Source: Cyanophora paradoxa (Eukaryota; Glaucocystophyceae; Cyanophorales; Cyanophoraceae). From it: a DNA stretch of 64,000 nt. The notes under the pieces were generated by a model. It was not told where the DNA came from. It did not search any database and saw only the letters and a list, made by a program, of their open reading frames with translations. Shown piece by piece: positions 12,326-23,900 of the stretch. Made by a program: the position numbers and the translations under genes. The stretch lies in assembly GCA_004431415.1 (NCBI GenBank), contig QPMI01000159.1, forward strand, positions 84,327-148,326. The letters are read 5' to 3'. The stretch's first letter is position 1, and the number at the start of each line of letters is the position of its first letter.

Positions 12326-12788
12326 TTCGCCCGCTCGCCGCCGCTGGTGGTTGTTCGAGCACGCGCCCGTGGAATGCACGACCTCGGTGCGCAGTGCGCA
12401 GGCTCCTTGTCGCGTGCGGCTGCTCGGCCTTTTCCCGCTCCGATTTTCGCTCCGCGTACCCCAAGCTGCGAGAGTTGGTGTACTCCCCCGCAGAGGAAGC
12501 GGCTTTGCGGCAGGACGCCGCTGAAAGGCGCATTGGGAGCGCATCGGAAGCGCATCGGGAGCACAGCTAGTTAGGTTCGTAACGGTGCCCGGCGGCGCGC
12601 TCCACAGATCGCAACTCGCTGCGCATTCGAACCGCAGTGCGCGGCGCAAGGAATCATCGCGGGACTGACGCGCGCCCGCAGCGCAGCGCGCTGCGCGAGG
12701 CGGGCGTGGTTCGTCCCGCCGTCGTTCAAAGCAGCATCGGCGAGCACCAGCGCGGGTCGCAGCGCATGCGCGGCGCGGGCCATTCGAG
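12326..12788. other. Divergent intergenic region
   Basis: Between the prenyltransferase (minus) and the type II membrane protein (plus). A long minus frame stays open across it, but it is compositionally driven; upstream exons of the prenyltransferase cannot be excluded. No sequence element stands out. Confidence 0.35.
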
Positions 12789-14722
12789 ATGCAGCGCTTC
12801 TTGAAGTCCCGGCCAGTCCGAACGGTCTGGAGGCGCGCGGCGGCCCTCGTCCGGTTCACTCGCGGCGGCAAGCTCCTCGCCGGCTGTCTCGCCCTCGCGG
12901 CGATCGCGGCGGTGGCGTGGCTGGGCCTGTGGCTCCTCCGCCCCGAGCACCGGCACGGCGCGCAGGAGGCGTCCGCCGGCGCCCCGTCCGAGTTCGAACG
13001 GGCCGGCGAAGCCGACGGGCTGCCCCCGTCCCTCAACGCGACCGACGCGGCCGCCGCGAACGAGACGGAGCCTGTTGCGCTGCCTCCCGAGGAGCTCCCG
13101 CCCGACCCCTTTGAGGGTGCGCCGCGGCGCGGCGATGCGATGGCCCCGGCTCACGGGACGCAGCGTACCGGCCGGACCCGCCCTGGCCGCGGAGCAACGT
13201 GCAGCCGGCGGAGCTGCAGGCGGCGGGCGCGGCGCGCATCGTCGTCGGCGAGCGGGGCGCGGAGGGCGACCCGCTGCCGGCGCTCCTGCGGCGCGCCAAC
13301 ACCGCCGGCCTCCCCTGCCTCGCCGTCTCCGGTCCGCCGCGCCCCGCCGGGGAAGGGAAGCGCCGCTCACCCCCTCCCAGTGCCGACGACGAGCCGGGCG
13401 ACATCGTACCCGTCCGCGGAGGGTACGCCGCTCTTCACGGCGCTGCTGCCGAGCCTTCTGGAGACGGCGTTCGGGGGGGACCCCGCCCACCGCACCTTCC
13501 TCCTCCTCCTCCTCGGATTCGACGCCGGCGCGCCCGCCCCCGGCCCCGCCCCCTTCCATCCCTTGACCGGCCCGCAGGCGACCCGCTCTTCGACTCGGCG
13601 GCGGCGGTCTCGCGCATGGCTTCGGCGGCGCGGGACGCGATCGGGTCGCGGCCAGCGGCGGTGCAGGTGTACCGCCTGGAGGGCCTACCCCCCGGGCACG
13701 TCGCCGCCGCCCACAACGCCCTCCTCGCGCGGGGGTACGCCGCCGGCTGCCCCCTCCTCGCCCCCCTCGAGGACGACCTCCGCTTCCTCTCCCCGGGTAC
13801 GTTCTTCTCCCCGAGCATCCCGTACCCCCTGCGCCCCGTCCGACGGCTGTACCCCGGGCGCAGGCTGGCTCCCGGCGGCGGCGGCGGCCCTGCGGGAGAA
13901 CCCGATGCAGGGGGGGTACGGCGCCGTCGGGCTGAACGAGAGCCACACGGACGAGGTCGGCGAGGGCCGCTTCCACGTCGCCCTCGTACCCCGCTCGCAC
14001 TTCGAGGCGCTGGGGTACGCGTTCGACGCGAGCCTGCCGAACGCGGCGCACCGCGCGTTCCTCTCGCGCCTCTACGAGGCCTCGGCCTCCTCCTTCTTCC
14101 TCCCCGACGCCCCCGTCGAGGACCTCTCGCGGGGGCCGGCGCCGCCCCACCCCCGGCGCTACGCCCCCGTACCCGGCCTCGAGTGGGTAGAGGACGACGT
14201 CGTCGACTTTGCGGCCCGCCGGCTCGCCGCCTGGCTCGAGGAGCGCGGCGTACCCCCCTACGACATCGCCCCCGCCCAGGGCGACACCTGGCTCGACCGG
14301 GTGCGCCTCGGGCGCCTCGGTCGCCGCGCCGCCTGGGCCGGCGGCTCGGCTCACCGCCTCCCGCCCCGCAGCACGCGAGTCCGGAGCGGAGGCGGCGGCT
14401 GGAGGCGCAGCGGCGGGCGGAGGAGGAGAAGCGGCGGGGGGAGGAGGACAGGAGGAGGGCGGAGGAGGAGCGGCGGCGGCAGGAGGAGGAGGCGCGGGAG
14501 CACAAGAAGCTGGCGGACAGGGCGCGCGAGGAGGCCGCCGCCAAGCTCCTTGCCCGCGACGCCGAGGCCAAGGCCGAGGCCCAGCAGGAGCAGGAGAAGG
14601 CGGCCCACGACGGGGAGGCCGGGGCGCCCAAGCAGGAGGGCGCGGCTGCCCACGAGGCCGCCGCCTCCAAGGAGCAGCACCCCAGGAAGCACCGGCGCGC
14701 ACACCCGCCGCCCGGCTCCTAG
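12789..14722 (+). CDS. Type II membrane protein, possible Golgi glycosyltransferase
   Basis: I do not recognise the family with certainty. The N-terminus is short and basic (MQRFLKSRPVRTVWRR), followed by one hydrophobic segment at about residues 34-56 (AGCLALAAIAAVAWLGLWLL), then an acidic Pro/Ala stem: type II topology, as in Golgi enzymes. The body, in several exons, contains ARIVVGERGAEGDPLPALL, GDPAHRTFLLLLLGFDAG, SVAxxA-type helices, LLAPLEDDLRFLSP, LNESHTDEVGEGRFHVALVP, SLPNAAHRAFLSRLYEA and FFLPDAPVEDLS. The EDD could be a metal-binding DxD-like site. The C-terminus is a charged Glu/Arg/Ala coiled coil of about 100 residues. TAG at 14720. A glycosyltransferase role is a weak inference from topology and EDD. 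It is convergent with the ankyrin gene, 89 nt apart. Confidence 0.5.
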
Positions 14723-14811
14723 CTTAGCCCGCTGCTCTCTAGGCCCGAGTTTCGTTCTTTGAAGCTCTCAATATTAATAGTAGGCACTTAGTGATATTTA
14801 GTTAAGCGGTG

Positions 14812-17393
14812 CACACGACGAACATGCGGCGGCTGAGGGACTCCGGCGCGTCTGGCCGCTTCGTCACCAGGATCAGCTGCCGGCCAAAGCAAGCTCAGCA
14901 GGAGGAGACGGAAGAGGTACCCCCCCTTCGGCCGCCCGAATAGCGTACCCGGAATTCGGCGAGGTTTCGCTCGCTGTACTTTTCGAAGGCGTACTCGGCC
15001 CGGTCCAGGGGCGGGGGTACCGTCCCGTCCGCCGCTAGGGTACACGTATGAGACGTGGGGGGGGGGGGGGGGCGGGCAGGGGCGGGGGGCTACCGGGCGG
15101 GTCGGGGGGCGCGTCGAGGACGTGCCGCAGGAAGGCCTGCAGGTCGTCCAGGAGGGCTACCGAGAGGTCCAGGACCTGGGGGGTACACGTTCTCTTTCGG
15201 TGCGGGCGGAAAAAGGAGAGGGGCGGACCTTCTCAAGCAGTCCGGGGTACACGGCGTCGAATTTTGCGCGCAGGAATTCGACGTCGATCTGTTCGGTTGC
15301 CGAGTCGGGGGTGGGAGGAGAGGGGCGCGGGGGTACGGCGTGCTCGGACCGGGGCGTCGGCGGCGTCGATCACGACGGGCTTCCCGTACCGGAGACCTCC
15401 AAGCAGCGCGAGCCGCAGGGAGGGTACCTCAAGGTCCCTCGCCGAAGCCCACTGCGCGGGGGTACTTCAATCTCTCGGAGGGTACATGAAAGGAAGTAAT
15501 TCAAGGTGAGGGGGGTACGGCGCGCCCGCAGGTAGTTCGTGTCGCGGTACGAGAGGTAGCTCGCGCCCAGCCTGCAACGCGGTCGGAGAAAAGGGGGGGA
15601 GAGAGAGAACGGGGGGTACCCTGTGGGGTCGACGAGGAGGACGCAGCGCCCCGTGAAGCCGGCCTTGTCCAGCACGTCGGGGAGCCCCTTCATCCCCACC
15701 TGGAGGGGGGGAAATTAGGGGGGGGGAGAGGGGGGGGGTAGAGGTAGACCTCGACGACGAAGCGGTGCCGGCCGGGGGCGGAGGGCGCCTTCTCCTCCTC
15801 TTCGGTGTCGTACAGCAGCTCCTGGGTACACCGTTTTCGCAAGGTGGGAGAGCGCGATGCGGGGGGGGTACGTGCGGACCTGCAGGGCAGTGCGCCCGGC
15901 CTCGCCGGGGCCGCCCCCGCCCGCCTGCATCCTAAGGGGCGGCCCGCTGAGAGAACCGCGTACCCCTGCTCAAGAGCGCTTCGCGTACCCCTTCGCGGCG
16001 AGGGCGGCCTCCCGGGCGGCCCTCGCCCTCTGCACGTCCTCGGGCTGCGAAGGAAGGCAGGCGGGGGCGGGGGTGGGCGGGCGCCGGGCCAGGCGGGGCC
16101 CCTGGAAAGATGGCGCCGGCGGCGGGCGGGCGGGCGCGCCTTCCAGGCCTCCAGCGCCTCCTTTATCTCCTGCGTCGCCGCCACCTGCGCCGGTCCCTGC
16201 CGCGCGCCCGTGGGATGTCACTACTGCTGTACCCCCTGAACGAGTCATCCCCCCCGGACCTCGAGGGAGTCTGAGGAGGTAGAGGGGTCGGCGCCGGCGT
16301 CGAGGAGGAGCCGGACCGTCCCCGCCTTGCCCCCGAAGGCCGCCCGGAACAGCGGCGTCCGCCCCTGCCGCAGGAGGAGCGAAGTCGCGACGGACGGGCG
16401 GAAAGCGCCGCCGGGGGGTACGCGTGCTGCGCGCCTTCGAGTTCCTAGCGTCCACCTCCGCTGCGGTCTCCTCGAGGAGGTACCGGACGACCTCGTCCGC
16501 CCCCGCGCTGGGGGTACGGCGTTGCGGACGGGGGGGGGGGGGGGGGGTACGGCGCCGGCGGACCAGGCGGCCTCGGAGAGGGGCGAGTTCCCCTCGTGGT
16601 CCCGACACTCCACGCGTACCCCCCGCTCGATGCCGGCGCGCACCTGGCGGGGGCTCATTAAGGGGGGGGAGGAAGCTAGAGGGGTAGCGGGCCTTCTCGA
16701 GCTCGTCGTCGAAGCAGGCGGCGAGGAGCGTCTTCTCGGCGCGGCTCCGGTCCTCCCGCCGCTTCTTTTTCCTCTCCACCTGCTCCTCGCTCGCGCCGGC
16801 GGCCGGCGGCGGGCGCGCGCGGGCGCGGGCGCGCGCCTTCTCTCGGATGCGGGCCTCCTCGGCCTGGATGCGCGCCGCCAGCTCCGCCCGCTCCGCCTCC
16901 AGCTGCGGCCGCACGCGCCCGCGCGTGAGCGGCCGCACGACGGCGTCTGTCCGCGCGGCGCTGGACCGGAGCCGGGTCGGACCCGCTGCTCCTCCTCTGC
17001 CTCCAGGCGCTGCCGCTCTTCTTCCGACATCAGAAGCGACGCGGTGGGCACTCCCGCGAGCGCCACGGCTCCCCCAGGCGCTGCCGCCTTCCCTTTCGCG
17101 GCGCCCTTGCCATGCTTTGCGCCCTTCGCCGGCGCCGACGCCGCTGGCTTGGTCGGGGACGCCGCGGCCGGCCTGCATACGCGCGAAGCGATCGGTCATC
17201 GATCAAGCACGTACAAGTGCGCTGCTTACTTTTTAGCTGCAGCACTGGACCCGGAGCTCGCTGCTGCGGGTTTCGAGGCTGGCTTCGCGGCGGGGGGCGC
17301 GGCAGGTCTCGCTGCTGCGGGCTTAGCGACTGCAGCAGCTGGCTTAGCCGCTGCGGGCTTCGGCGCAGCAGCGGGCGCTGCCTTCGGCGGCAT
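14812..17393 (-). CDS. Ankyrin-repeat protein, IQANK1-like
   Basis: Multi-exon gene. Exon 1 (from 17393) is Pro/Ala/Lys-rich (MPPKAAPAAAPKPAAAK...), like a histone H1 tail. A GTAAGC...ATGCAG intron joins it in frame to a second Ala/Lys-rich stretch. Then come a charged coiled coil (MSEEEERQRLEAEEEQ; QLEAERAELAARIQAEEARI), SRAEKTLLAACFDDELEKA, and ankyrin-type repeats (CRDHEGNSPLSEAAW; ADEVVRYLLEE; GRTPLFRAAFGGKAGTVRLL). The C-terminal region reads KGLPDVLDKAGFTGRCVLLVDPTG, LGASYLSYRDTNYL, FDAVYPGLLEKV and SLSRRMFVVCTA, stop at 14812. The last part resembles the P-loop/dynein-motor-like region of IQANK1 proteins, but the canonical Walker Lys is not evident. Ciliary function is inferred at best. 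Shares a 54-nt divergent promoter with COQ7. Confidence 0.6.
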
Positions 17394-17447
17394 TGCACAG
17401 TGAAGTGTAGTGTACCCCTTTGCAGAAGGGGGGCTTAGGCGGCGGCC
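17394..17447. promoter_or_regulatory. 54-nt divergent promoter, ankyrin gene / COQ7
   Basis: Only 54 nt separate the two start codons, so both 5' leaders and at least part of the core promoters must overlap. It contains TGAAGTGTAGTGTACCCC; no TATA box is visible. Confidence 0.5.
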
Positions 17448-18699
17448 ATGCCCAGCGCTCTCGTTCGGGCCGCGGCCGCCGCGAAGAGGGCGCCCCGAGT
17501 GCTTCAGAATGCCGTAGCGGCGTCGGACGTGCGACACGCCGCCGCGTTCGCACCCTCGAGGCCCGCACGCGCCCAGGACCCGGTCGCGGCCGCCTACTCC
17601 GAGAAGGAGCTCAACGAGCGTGCGCCTCTTGCGTGCTGCCCGCGCGCCGCTTGGCCGTGACGTTGCCGCGGCCCGTGTGCAGGCATTCTTGCGGACGATG
17701 GCTCGACGGCAGGGCGCGCTCCGAGCGGTGCAGTCGGCGATGGCGCTTCGGGCGGCGCGGCCGGATCGTCGTCGCATGGCGCGGCGCAGGAAGGCCCGGA
17801 GCGGCCGTCGCACCGGTGGGCGCCGCTCTTCAACCGCACGCCGGAGCGCGAGATGCTGGAGCGCATGATCCGCATCGACCACGCCGGCGAGTACGGGGCC
17901 GTGAGGATCTACGAGGGCCAGCTCGCCGTCCTGGGGAAGAGCAGCGCGGGCGACCTCATCAGGGCGCGCGCGCCGGTCGGCCGCGGCCGCGCGCGCCGGG
18001 CTGACGCGGGCGCAGGAGATGCAGGAGCACGAGAAGCGGCACCTGGAGGCCTTCAACGAGACGATCCGCGAGTACCGCGTCCGCCCGACGGCGCTCCTCC
18101 CCGTCTGGCACGTCGCCGGCTACGCCCTCGGTCCGCCCCGCCTGCCCCTCCCGGCCCCCGCCCTTCCCCCTGGAACGGCGCGCAGGCATGGGCACGGCGC
18201 TGCTGGGCAAGGAGGCCGCGATGGCCTGCACGGTCGCCGTGGAGGAGGTCATCTCCGAGCACTACAACGACCAGGTCTCGAATCCCGGCGGGCCCCATTT
18301 CCCGTCCGGGTTCAAGAGTACCCCCGGCAGGTCCGGACCCTCACGACGAACTCGGCCTTCAGGGAGGACGAGGCCCTCAAGACGGTCCGCGTTTCCCGTA
18401 CCCCCAGCCCCCTCCCCTAGCTTAGTGCTAGCTATAGCTACCACGCGCATCCCTGACCTCCAATCTCCGTACCCCCAGATGTTCCGCGAGTTTCGGGACG
18501 ACGAGGAGATGCACAGAGAGATCGGGGTACGGGAGGACGCCGAGCGGGCCCCCCTGTATGGCCCCCTCACGCAGGTTCGAGTCCGGCCCGCCCCCTTTCA
18601 GATTCGCCCCCTGCCCATGGCCAGCGAGGTCCTGATCACGGCCAGCAGGTGATCAAGGCGGGCTGTCGGGCGGCGATTTGGATCTCCTCCCGCGTATAG
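17448..18699 (+). CDS. COQ7: 5-demethoxyubiquinone hydroxylase, mitochondrial (COQ7/CLK-1)
   Basis: Di-iron hydroxylase of ubiquinone biosynthesis, on the matrix side of the inner mitochondrial membrane. The N-terminus is Arg/Ala-rich with no acidic residues (MPSALVRAAAAAKRAPRVLQ), a good mitochondrial presequence. The core has RMIRIDHAGEYGAVRIYEGQ (first Glu ligand), LAVLGKSSAGDLIR, MQEHEKRHLEAF (ExxH), RPTALLPVWHVAGYALG, GTALLGKEAAMACTVAVEE, ISEHYNDQ (second carboxylate pair), FRDDEEMHREIG (ExxH) and AGCRAAIWISSRV, TAG at 18697. All expected metal ligands are present. Introns include a GC donor (ATCAGG|GCGCGC near 17959), GTCCGC and GTCTCG donors, and two whose acceptors are preceded by GTACCCCC. 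One intron holds the CTCGAATCCCGGCGGG 16-mer also seen in DIS3. Confidence 0.9.
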
Positions 18700-20459
18700 A
18701 GCACGGGATCCTGCTATCAGCTGCCAGGCTGGTGCATCTTTCCAAGTCTCAGCTTTACATGTACAGATCGAAAAAGCTTCATGCCACGCGCACGATATCG
18801 GTGATTGTGATCAACATCAGATCCAGACGTGTATATATGCATATGCATCGTCATGGCTGATACCGATCGAAGTTTGCATAGATATGCATTTGTGCGCGCT
18901 ACGTATACTATAGCTTGGCTAGAATTAGCGGTCGAGCCCTGGGAACGTCTAAATCTGCTCGCTATATATAGCTCGAGCTCTAGCTATAGCTTTAGCCTAG
19001 TAGGGGCCTATCTAACGCCCTGGGGGTCTATATCTATATAGCTATATATATATATATAGCTATAGCTAGAGTCTAAATCTGCTCGAAGCCAGAGCGAACG
19101 TACGCGTCGATCTCACTGCATGCAGCACTAGTACTGTTGGCCATGATGAGGCAGCCGCTGCAGCTGAGCCCGATCTCACCCTGCTGATCTCACGCGGCCC
19201 GTTGGGCCAGCATTGCCGGCGAATTTGCAGCAGCAGCGCCCCTAAACCTGCATGCAAGGGCAGCAGGGCCCAATGCGCGGCCCATATGCATTGAGGCAGC
19301 CTTGCGCATGCGCATGCCGCAGCTATGCGATGGCTTGAACAGTGAAAGCGCTATATAGGCTAAGATGATATAGCTAGCCCGTGCACCGAGTCAGCTTGCC
19401 AAGTTAAACGTTACCGTACGTCACACACTAGTACGTTAACGTTGGACACTAGTACTGTGACAGTTACTTGGATTAGTACGTATATAATAGTACCGTAGTA
19501 CGTACTACGTATATACGTTGTACGTACTAGTACGGTACTACTGGCAGACTGTGGCAGTGTACTGCGGCAAGTCGCCGACTCGCCGGCGCCGGCAACTTGA
19601 GCCGCAAGTTCCCGCCACTTGAGCGCTCATGTGCATATGCATGCTACCACGTACCCGGATATCGATCGGATCGGAGATTCGGAGATTCCTATCAAGCTCG
19701 AAAGTCCGATCCGAGTCGACATCCGATGATAATCCGATCCGATGATTCCGACTCGGCGATCTAGATCTAGATTCTACTACTATCATTCTAGACTCCGATC
19801 GGCGATCGCGATTCGCGAGTCGAATGCATGCATATGAGCTCTTACGCGTGTGGCGAATTACTGCCGATCGAATCATGATCACCATGGCACACTAGTACTA
19901 CCGCATAACAGAATATTGGTACCGGTGCGCATAATATTAATGCGCCCCCAATTTAATGCGTTTTCTGCCGTCAAAACGCATTAATTTGGGGGCGCATTAA
20001 TATTGAAGCGCTAAGAAACTGCGGTCTGTACCCCCCACATGCAGCCAAAAACGCATTAATATTGAGCGCATAAATATTGTGTTATGCGGTAGTACTACCT
20101 GGCAGCAGGCTGACACAGTGCATCGATACTACTACTATTCTACTAGTATTAGTTGATATAGTTGTAGCTAGTAGCTACTAGCTACTAGATATAGGGTAGT
20201 ATAGGCTAGTACTAGTACTGTAGAACTGGTTAATTTAGTACAGGAAAATAATTAGTACTTCGCCAAAACTGCCACTTTAGCGGCTGGTAAAACTTTAGTA
20301 GGTCAGTCTTCGCAGGGCGTTTGTATGGCGGAGGCGGGGCTACCCCTACAAATTCTCGGCTTTAGCAGGCGAGAAATATTTAGTAGATCGCCCAAAAACT
20401 TTTAGTACTATAAATATGCAGCCCACTAAATATTTCTAGCTCTCCAGTAGTAGCTATTT
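18700..20459. other. Intergenic DNA rich in palindromic microsatellites
   Basis: Composition shifts from about 75% to about 50% GC after COQ7. The stretch is full of short self-complementary words (TATAGCTATA, AGATCTAGATCT, TAGTACTAGTAC, ACGTACGTA) and contains one MITE-like element described separately. A second inverted pair, GAGAAATATTTAGT (near 20370) and ACTAAATATTTCT (near 20440), may mark another small palindromic element. No coding exon or RNA gene is recognised. Confidence 0.5.
19901..20089. mobile_element. MITE-like element with TIRs and 8-bp TSD
   Basis: A 189-bp non-coding element starting CCGCATAACAGAATATT and ending in its imperfect complement AATATTGTGTTATGCGG, flanked on both sides by TAGTACTA (19893-19900 and 20090-20097), a candidate 8-bp target duplication. 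Inside, at about 19929-20008, is a near-perfect 37-bp inverted repeat (arm containing TTAATGCGCCCCCAAT) around an 8-nt loop, so the element can form a long hairpin. The flanking octamer is itself a palindrome, so it could belong to the TIR rather than be a duplication. An 8-bp TSD would suit hAT-type transposases. Confidence 0.7.
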
Positions 20460-20984
20460 AGCCTTGCTAGGCTTGATCGCCGATCGCGCGATCATCGGAT
20501 CGGGCCTGCCAGGAGCCCATGCGTGCAGCGTCAAACGTTAGCGCGGGGGGTACATCACCGTACGTGCCGTGCATGCCGTAGCTTAGGCTGGTACCTCACC
20601 GTACGGTCCGTATACGTACCTCGCCTTCGAGAATCGCCGCAGCGCCCTAGGCCTGCATGCGAGCGTGGTAGCTAGCCGCACACAAGAAGCTCAAGGACAC
20701 AAGCACGAACGGTGCGTCGTCCTATATAGCTACGGTCGATTTCGCGTCCTGAAGGCTTGAATTTAGCCATATATGTACGCGTATGCTTGTGCGCATGCAC
20801 GGTTCCGAACGCAACTAAGCGGCGCGCGTCCGACGGTCGGCCGTACGCGTCGAAGTTCGGACCGAGCTAGCTAGCCATAGAGCGCGCGCTGGGGTCGAGC
20901 TCGAGCTCGCCGAGCTCGAGTGTACGAGGCGCGGTCCACTCAAGCTCCCTCGCTGCGGCGCAGGCTCAATCCTGACCAGGAGCA
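20460..20984. repeat. Upstream region of lectin gene copy 1, duplicated at 30890-31645
   Basis: This 5' flank is related to 30890-31645: both carry GATCGCCGATCGCGCGATCAT, a CGTCAAACGT ... GCGGGGGGTACATCACCGTACG block, the phrase CACGAACGGTGC, a GGTCGATTTCGCG block and GGGGTCGAGCTCGAGCTCGCCGAG just before the gene. Copy 2 has extra insertions. The two lectin genes were therefore duplicated together with their promoters. Confidence 0.7.
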
Positions 20985-23900
20985 ATGGCGACGACGATCT
21001 ACAGCCCTTCTGGCTTCCACCGATGGAACACGTCTCTGATCAGCGGTGCCGGCGGATGGGAGCTTCGGCCGAAGTCCGAGCTCCCTCCTCTACCCGTTTC
21101 GCCGGGGACGCTTTACGGCGAATCGAACAACGGATGGATGTGGAACGGGGCCATGTGGACTGTGCCGTACCCGCCGCCTACGTCGCCCACCGCCGACGAG
21201 CTCCAGGTCCGATTTGACTTGCTCAGGATTATTTTGAATTCATGATTTCTGCTATTAATATATATTGCCGATCATTTCTAGATCTAAGTAAAACTTCAGA
21301 TCTAGAAGCTTCATGCTAAATGACTTCTTTTAATACGAATACATTCTTACTTTAGCACGCTCGCACGTGCAGCGGTGGCTGAGTCCGACTACAACGAACT
21401 TCACGAAGTTGATTTCGACGGACTCCACGATTACGACGGACGCTAACACAGCTTCGAATTCCGATCTGACGAACACCACGACGTCGACGACGACTCAGGA
21501 TCCGGATCCGACGGACACCACTGTCACGCAGCCCTGCGATGAACTCAACGCGTCGCCCGGCATCAAGATCGAGGCCGTGCGTCGCGCGTACGCGTATCGC
21601 CCTAAAGAATACATATGATAGCTATAGTGTATAGACATATTGATGAGCTTCACCAAGCCTCAGAGTTAACGTTCCGCCGGCGCTGCGCGCGTTTGACGTC
21701 GACGTCTCATGCATATGATCAACGCCGGTGCCGCAGGGAGCATACGAGCTCCCTTTCACGGAGGTGGGCTCTATCCGCGTCGACTCCGCGGTCTACAACG
21801 GCACCGGCCCGTACACGGCGCCCGGGACCAAGACCCAGCAATACACGTGAGCCCAATACAATCATGATCATGATCGCAATTATAAAGATCATAAATCCAA
21901 ACGCCACGAAATCGAAATAATATTCAATGCTCGTGGCCAGCTATACCGATCCGTACAAGCAGACGAAGACTTTCGATGCTACAGACAGCTACACCGAAAC
22001 TGGTTCGAATGTTTATTATTGCATCGAATTATACATATCGTGGCTAGCGCTCAATTTGAATTCGGACTTGCACCTTACGTGTGCTGTTTTTCAACAGGCA
22101 AATACGTGATCCGCCAGCACGTTACGCCCACTGACATCTTCTATGGCAAGGAGGTCCCGATCAGGTGCGCTTCGTATTGCTGCGCATGCAGCAGCTCGAG
22201 CTCGCCGCGAGCTCGAGCATCCTGACCGGAGCTTTGAATTTAATTCGGATGTGCGCAGCTCCAGCGCGCACACGCCCACCCCGGCGGAGGACAAGATCAC
22301 GTGGACCCGCGACGAGAAGACCGAGTCCTTCAGCGGCACCTCCTCGAGCCAGACCCCGAAAGCCCCCTCGTCCCCCGAGCGGCTCCCCGCCCCGGGCGCC
22401 CCCGGCGAGTGGACCCAGGAGGGTCTCTCGATCACGACCACGAAGAACGAGGTCATTACGTATGCGACTGCGCAGCAGGCCTGCTCCGGCACCGGCCCTT
22501 GGTGCATGCTTTCGCTGATGATCACGATGAGAACTCGGAAATAATTATAAAATCACGATGAACGCATTTCCTATTCTAGATCCCCCGTTACCTTGCAAAT
22601 GCATTCTCGCAAGACGCTCACTCTACAACCTGTTTGCAGCTTCCAGGCGAATCTGTACTCGCTCTCGGTCGAGCAGGCGAAGCCGCTGACCGACCTCTCG
22701 ACCTTCACCGACGAAACGGTCAAGGCCACATTGGAGTCGATGCTCCTCAGCGCCCACGGCCTCAACGAGGTGCGTGAGGCGGGACAAAGTTTAGATCAAT
22801 TTAGAGCTGATGGGCGCCAACCTGTCATTTGCTGAGGTGGGGGCTCCGGCGATATCAATGCCCTTGCGTGCAGATTTCCGATCCCGAGGCAGTCACGAAA
22901 GTTGTCCTGTCGGGCACGCCGCTTGCGAAGGTGCGCTACAATTCGCAACTTCCAAAGTGAAGATGGCCATGGGTCGAGCGTGCGCTCACACTGTGTCGCC
23001 GTCGCCTGCAATTGCTCAGGACGTGCAAACGATCCCCTACACGCTCACCTACGACGTGAACACGCACAAGGACTTCCAGCGCACGGTCGAGGAGAAGGGC
23101 ACTTTCACTAAGACCGAGGTGCGGCAATACGTTATGCATAGCGAACGCTGGACGCGCGTTCGCTGCCGCCGCTACCCGTGTGCGGAATTCACCCTGCGCG
23201 GGGGCAGACGGGCACGATCAGCGGCGTCGGTCCCTACACGTTCCTCGACGGCGGCTTCGACATCGGCGATTACGCCAAACCCGGTGCGTGCCCTGAAGCG
23301 AATTGCATTTATAGTTATATTATATTTATTAGCATCCTTGTCTTATTTTCAACGTCGGATAATGTCGATTGACCTTTCCTCGTGCAGGGCTCGAGGTGAA
23401 TCTGGCGCCGGCTCTGACGCTCTCATAAATACCTGTACCAGTTACTCGAGAAACCTGTAATGCGCTTACAGCTGCCTATTTGCGCAGGTCGGTCGGTACG
23501 AGGTGCACGCGCGCGAGGACCGAGAGAGCACCACCAAGACCGCGCACTCCGAGGTGGAGAACATCAATCCCAACCAGGTCAGCTAGCGCGTGATTTCATA
23601 CCCGGTCCGGGCTCTTCTTTCGACCTGATGCTATTTCGAATTCGCGCGCCGCGTGCACAGACGCTTCTGCCTGGCGGGACCGAGCTTCCTAGCGGCTCCG
23701 CCAGCCTGACGCCCACTGCCAAAATCAGCGGCACGCGGGTGCGCATGCATATGTGCGCGGCCCCTCGAGCCTCGCGCATCTTAGATTCATGTCTACTTTC
23801 GCTCGCATCGTCTCGCGCATCGTAGACGCGTGCCAACTTTGCCTCGTATATGCATCGTCTGAACGCTCCTTTTCAACCGCAGGATCCGGCTTCGGAGACG

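Noticed and set aside
11765-13036. 423-codon minus-strand ORF as a separate gene
   Set aside because: Only its 3' part looks protein-like and it can be spliced in frame into the prenyltransferase; the rest overlaps the start of the type II membrane protein gene.
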